A model generated the notes under the pieces. That model was not told the DNA's origin, made no database searches, and saw only the letters and a program-made list of their open reading frames with translations. Source: Pterobdella sp. o SKG-2022 (taxonomy: Eukaryota > Annelida > Clitellata > Hirudinida > Piscicolidae). Taken from it: a stretch of DNA of 64,000 bases. A program made the translations under genes and the position numbers. The stretch lies in assembly GCA_964035795.1 (NCBI GenBank), contig OZ038320.1:22028589-22092588 (forward strand). Reading direction: 5' to 3'. Below, piece after piece: positions 61,401 to 64,000 of this stretch; the first letter of the stretch is position 1; every line of letters starts with the position of its first letter.

Positions 61401-64000
61401 GAAACGAAGAAATGAGTCAATCTTCTGAGTTATCTGACAAAGTCATTACATCTCATTTTATTGATAATTTGTTCAAAAAGTTTTTGGCAGAATTAGTTGA
61501 TTGTATGCTTTTTCTAAAAAACATAAGAAAAGTTTCTTTTTTCGAAATTGACAGGTTAACTGGTAAATATAAAACAATAGACGTTGTAGAATCGAAAATG
61601 AATGAAAATGACGAGATTGAATTGAAGAAATTTTCAGAATTGAAGAAAAAATTGGCCGATACGCAAAGATCAGTAAACTTGCTTAAAATTCCAAAAACCC
61701 TCAACTCCTATATCATAGAAGTTCACACTAGAGGAGACTGGGAGACGTGGTTGGTGACGCAGGTTTTGGGTTGTGACAAAGATGTAAAAATAGCTGATGA
61801 AATTATAGAAGCATTCAAAAACAAAGAGTTACTGCTTATGCCTCAAGGAGGTGTTGCTGTTCTTGTTGATGGAAACAACCTCAAAGTAAGTAAAGCAAAA
61901 GCCAAAAAACTTTTCTGCTTTTTACCTTTACCTCTAATCAGCGAATTCCAAGTGCACGTTAACGGTCATTTTGCTCTTGATTACGAAACAAGAAGAAATT
62001 TATGGTACGATGAACAAGAAATTAGTGCCAAAACTGAATGGAACAAATTTTTGTTTTATGAAGTTATTGCAAATGCTTATGTTTCAATGTTAGAAAGAAT
62101 GACTCATATGGTTCGTGACTATTCCCAACCCTATAATGACGATTCTATTCAGATTGATCTCAGCTATTACAACAACATCTTCCCAATTTTCAATGACAAT
62201 ACTTCCGCATTATGGAAATTAAATGCTATTGGTGTTTATCAAAAAATTTCAAAATTCCAATCATTTGTGATTCCTTATACAAGCGTCCAATCACAGTCAT
62301 ACAAAACAGAGGATGGATATTTGATGGAAGAAGAAACGCATTCGATTAATTGGTTTTCTATCAGCAAAGCAAATTCTTTCAAACCTGTTTTCGATGATTT
62401 AGATGAAACATTTGTCGACGATAAATCATTATCTAAAACTGGATCGAAATTCACTCGTTATTCAAGCAAAAACGAAGTTTTGAGAAAAATTTTGTTAAAA
62501 TTGAAATATCCGTTATTGCACGCTAACATGAATATTTATCGATGCTTTGCGAACTCCGGTATAAAAGTTGAAACAATATCTCCCAAATCTGTAATAAGTT
62601 ACTTTGGTAGTTGTAGTCCTAATTTTACAAATTGCAATCTTCAAAACCTCCCACAACCTCTATTAAATACACCGTTTAACAACATAAACGAGCTAAGAAC
62701 TTTGTTACAGTATTGCCTTGAAGATTTAAATTTTTTTTGCTTAAATATTCGAAATCTGCCTTTCAAACTTACTGCTGATAATATTTTGAGACCGTTTTCA
62801 TCAAAAAATCAGATCTATATTACAAATTTTTCTAATTTATTTCCCGAACATGGCTACAAGTTCATGCATTTATCAATTCTTGACGAGATCCAGTTGATCA
62901 ATGATTCTATGAGAAACAATGTATTTTTGAAGTTAGATATTAACGAGTTTTCTAATATTCTACCAATGGTCCTTTCAGAAGATATATTTAAAAATAAAAA
63001 ATTTGTTAAGAATGATGATTTTAAGTTTTCACCTTCTCTAAATATTCAATGGCTTAGTATAATGTGGCAATTCATGAGAGATGAAACAAAAAGTTTTGAA
63101 AAAAAAGAAGAAATCATGAATCGTCTGAAACCTATAGAAGATTGGTGTCTTTTGCCTGTTGTTGTCAAATATTTCAACAATGAAGCAGTAGAAAATTCTT
63201 CAAAATATTTATTTTCTTTGAAAAACTTCAATTTCGTCTTTGATTTTTCAAAAAACAGTATTATGAGTTCGCCCATCAAAAACTGTTTGCGAAAATTAAA
63301 CTTACCAGAACTTGATAAAGATTTTTTTAAAAAAGATGACAGCACTTTTGTCGAACCACTTATTTCGAATTTGGAAGACCCCCCATCAGTTGCAAAAGCT
63401 TTAACATTTGCAATAGCACATTTTGAAAATTCTTTCGGTGTCAATGAGTCATACCTTTTGAAAAAGTACTTTTCTGATTCTGTCAGTGTTTGGGGAAATA
63501 ACAATGAAACAATTATTTTGATTAGAAATCTTCCTATTCATACAACTATTGACGACAATTTCACAGCTCTTTTTGACTATGAAGTCTACATTCTACTTGA
63601 GGAAATACCGCATATGAATTTGAACAACATCAATAACAGTAACATTTTGTTTTTGAAATCAAATGCCATGTTCAGTGATCTGTACGAATCTCTCAATTGT
63701 CAATTAATCTCATCGTCCAAACTTTATTTAAAGTTCATTTTACCAAATTTCCATTCAATCGACACCAATAATTGGCAAGTTCACTTGAAATTTTTAAAGG
63801 ACAAAATTATTTTCGATGAGAACAATATTGAAAGAAATGAAATAATAGAAATTTTAAAAGACCTCAACTTCATTATTTTGGAGGATGAACTCGGTTCAAA
63901 CTATTTTCCAGCTTCTCATTTTTTCGATCCTAGAAACAAGCTTTTCAAAACACTTTTCTCTGACAACGATCAAAATGTCTTTCCTCCAGCGCCATATTCA
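49300..64000 (+). CDS. SACS: Sacsin-like giant chaperone, N-terminal three repeat regions (incomplete)
   Basis: A sacsin orthologue, truncated by the window edge. Human sacsin (about 4580 residues) is a co-chaperone that acts on intermediate filament and mitochondrial organisation, with three large SRR repeats that each begin with a GHKL (Hsp90-like) ATPase fold. Here nine exons give 3619 in-frame codons: 49300-49410, 50032-50148, 52032-52179, 53010-53230, 53334-54801, 54888-55803, 55860-56736, 56928-57396 and 57471-64000. SRR1 starts near residue 25 (ELIQNAEDAGAS at 38), SRR2 has KELVQNADDAGA near 1520, and SRR3 has KELLQNADDSGA near 2595. This spacing is close to the human protein. The N-terminal ubiquitin-like domain of vertebrate sacsin is not seen. 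XPCB, J and HEPN domains would follow beyond the window. Confidence 0.95.
50032..50148 (+). CDS. SACS: Sacsin exon 2 (SRR1 N-box)
   Basis: Begins ELIQNAEDAGASTVKFLFD after the acceptor CGCATCCAG and ends FLFHPEFSDFQ before GTGAAA. N42 in the LIQNA motif corresponds to the metal-binding asparagine of GHKL ATPases. The sequence is close to human sacsin across the whole exon. Confidence 0.95.
50149..52031 (+). other. Sacsin intron 2, 1.9 kb
   Basis: AT-rich intron, GTGAAA to CATTACAG. No other feature recognised. Confidence 0.75.
52032..52179 (+). CDS. SACS: Sacsin exon 3 (SRR1 G-loop)
   Basis: Encodes GPALYTYNNSVFNDEDWKG, then KVGYFGMGFKSVFHIT. This is the sacsin QGPALYVYNNAVF and KVGRFGIGFNSVYHIT pair, which lines the nucleotide pocket. 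The Asn of GFNSV is Lys here. It ends in phase 1 at the donor GTAATT. Confidence 0.95.
52222..52516 (-). mobile_element. Decayed non-LTR retrotransposon 3' end (CR1/L2/Jockey-like)
   Basis: On the minus strand the sequence reads, in order, QQRNRVLLNKTSNLSDLI, then SLRSSSR, then SFFSYAGPFLWNSLP, then CKHLKTYF, and closes with ALFK and a stop (TGA at 52222-52224). These are the hallmarks of the C-terminus of non-LTR reverse transcriptase ORF2 proteins: LSDLI-x-P, R-SLRSS, the FS-x-AGP-x-LWNSLP motif, and the LKT-x-F helix. Internal stops and at least one frameshift (between SLRSSSR and SFFSYAGP) show it is dead. It sits in sacsin intron 3, antisense to the gene. The exact clade cannot be fixed from this end alone. 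Confidence 0.82.
53010..53230 (+). CDS. SACS: Sacsin exon 4 (SRR1)
   Basis: Joins exon 3 as HITDLPSVLSGDKLGYIDP. It continues through NIFDCKQDTFTSGFYNATLF and ends RFPLRK, the sacsin FFRFPLR motif that closes the ATPase fold. The acceptor is TTTTTAAAAG and the donor GTAACT. Confidence 0.93.
53334..54801 (+). CDS. SACS: Sacsin exon 5 (SRR1 middle)
   Basis: 489 codons of SRR1. It contains the recurring sacsin signature FCFLPLPSET followed by GLPVFINGFFALEQNRKHL, present once in each SRR. A low-complexity Asn/Gly/His insertion (LNLNGNLKNGDNHINGH) falls just before it. The acceptor is ATGTTTAACAG and the donor GTAATT, phase 1. Confidence 0.93.
54888..55803 (+). CDS. SACS: Sacsin exon 6 (SRR1)
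   Basis: Begins GQTQLKVMDIHTLKDLIPK after the acceptor TTTATTCAG and ends in phase 2 at a GTAGTT donor that overlaps an in-frame TAG. The helical repeats have no further motif. The splice is required to keep the frame open. Confidence 0.9.
55860..56736 (+). CDS. SACS: Sacsin exon 7 (SRR1)
   Basis: Begins LSDSESSKLKKSMNSLPF, then VPVSHFYDPEHELLKQMF. The P-x-SHFYDP segment is a repeated sacsin element that recurs near the window end as PASHFFDPRNKLF. Donor GTGAGT, phase 0. Confidence 0.92.
56928..57396 (+). CDS. SACS: Sacsin exon 8 (SRR1-SRR2 linker)
   Basis: Begins GFTSSDRIVIVPPFMDLRPF after ATCTTATTACAG. Encodes a largely helical linker with several Lys/Glu-rich stretches, ending AD-CTFCDEEWLRQ. 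It ends in phase 1 at the donor GTTGGT. Confidence 0.9.
57471..64000 (+). CDS. SACS: Sacsin exon 9: SRR2 and SRR3, open to window edge
   Basis: One uninterrupted frame of about 2176 codons follows the strong acceptor TTTTTTCTTCAG and is still open at the last base. SRR2 shows ELVQNADDAGATEV, KIGKFGLGFNSVYNIT, RFPLRT and LPLKSGLPIHINASFAV. SRR3 begins near 60870 with ELLQNADDSGAREI, QYGVGFNCVYHLTDVPSF, FRLPLRN and FLPLPLISEFQVHVNGHFAL. The same frame is confirmed at 57473, at 61139 and at the final codons (NVFPPAPYS). A giant exon covering SRR2-SRR3 recalls vertebrate SACS, whose largest exon codes most of the protein. Confidence 0.95.
57701..58210 (+). other. SACS: SRR2 GHKL ATPase-like fold
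   Basis: The segment from KELVQNADDAGA to TLFRFPLRT. It contains the N-box asparagine, the GPALWVYNDAVFTDTDF strand and the G-loop KIGKFGLGFNSV. It is the best conserved of the three folds here, with the GFNSV asparagine retained. Confidence 0.85.
60920..61405 (+). other. SACS: SRR3 GHKL ATPase-like fold
   Basis: The segment from LKELLQNADDSGAREI through GPALCIYNDMPF and GQYGVGFNCVYHLTDVP to MFRLPLRN. The G-loop GFNSV is GFNCV here. Confidence 0.85.

Noticed and set aside
63046..63504. 152-codon minus-strand open frame inside sacsin exon 9
   Set aside because: Antisense shadow of the sacsin coding frame, which is open and shows family motifs across the same bases.
1..64000. CRISPR arrays, operons, ribosome binding sites and other bacterial features
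   Set aside because: None is present. The introns, exon structure and gene families are those of an animal nuclear genome.

Overview
The window is nuclear DNA from an animal. It is very AT-rich (roughly three quarters A+T by eye), has GT-AG introns, and has long gene-poor stretches. All three genes found are on the + strand: a muscleblind RNA-splicing factor (visible coding exons between 24774 and 35291), an unrecognised serine/threonine protein kinase with a long charged tail (41085-44977), and a sacsin-family giant chaperone (49300 to the right edge, incomplete). The muscleblind second zinc finger has the C-x6-C spacing and the [11 protein letters not shown] continuation that I recall from Drosophila Mbl and C. 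elegans MBL-1, rather than the C-x4-C form of vertebrate MBNL. This points to a protostome. Sacsin is, from memory, absent from Drosophila and C. elegans, so another arthropod, a chelicerate, a crustacean or another invertebrate lineage is likelier. The species cannot be fixed from the sequence.

Layout. Positions 1-24773 contain no convincing coding exon. They are best read as upstream intron of muscleblind, because the first visible exon starts in the middle of zinc finger 2. This stretch holds a perfect 240-bp tandem duplication (21466-21956) and a small 12-bp minisatellite (7937-7974). Five muscleblind exons follow; all junctions agree in phase, two exons carry asparagine-rich tracts, and the product ends at a short terminal exon (35251-35291). 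Positions 35292-41084 are 3' UTR and intergenic sequence.

The kinase gene is compact, with eleven exons in 3.9 kb. I reconstruct 856 codons: a complete set of catalytic residues (with HQD and DLG in place of HRD and DFG), then a 440-residue acidic and basic, probably nuclear, tail with repeated L-R-x-R-like motifs. After 4.3 kb of intergenic sequence the sacsin gene begins. Nine exons give 3619 in-frame codons, including the first three sacsin repeat regions (SRR1-3), each with a GHKL-type ATPase start. The last visible exon is open for 6.5 kb and runs off the window. The usual C-terminal XPCB, J and HEPN domains would lie beyond it.

The third sacsin intron holds the decayed 3' end of a non-LTR retrotransposon on the opposite strand. 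The three genes have no obvious functional link. Exon boundaries were called by eye from splice consensus, phase and protein similarity; no alignment or RNA evidence was available.
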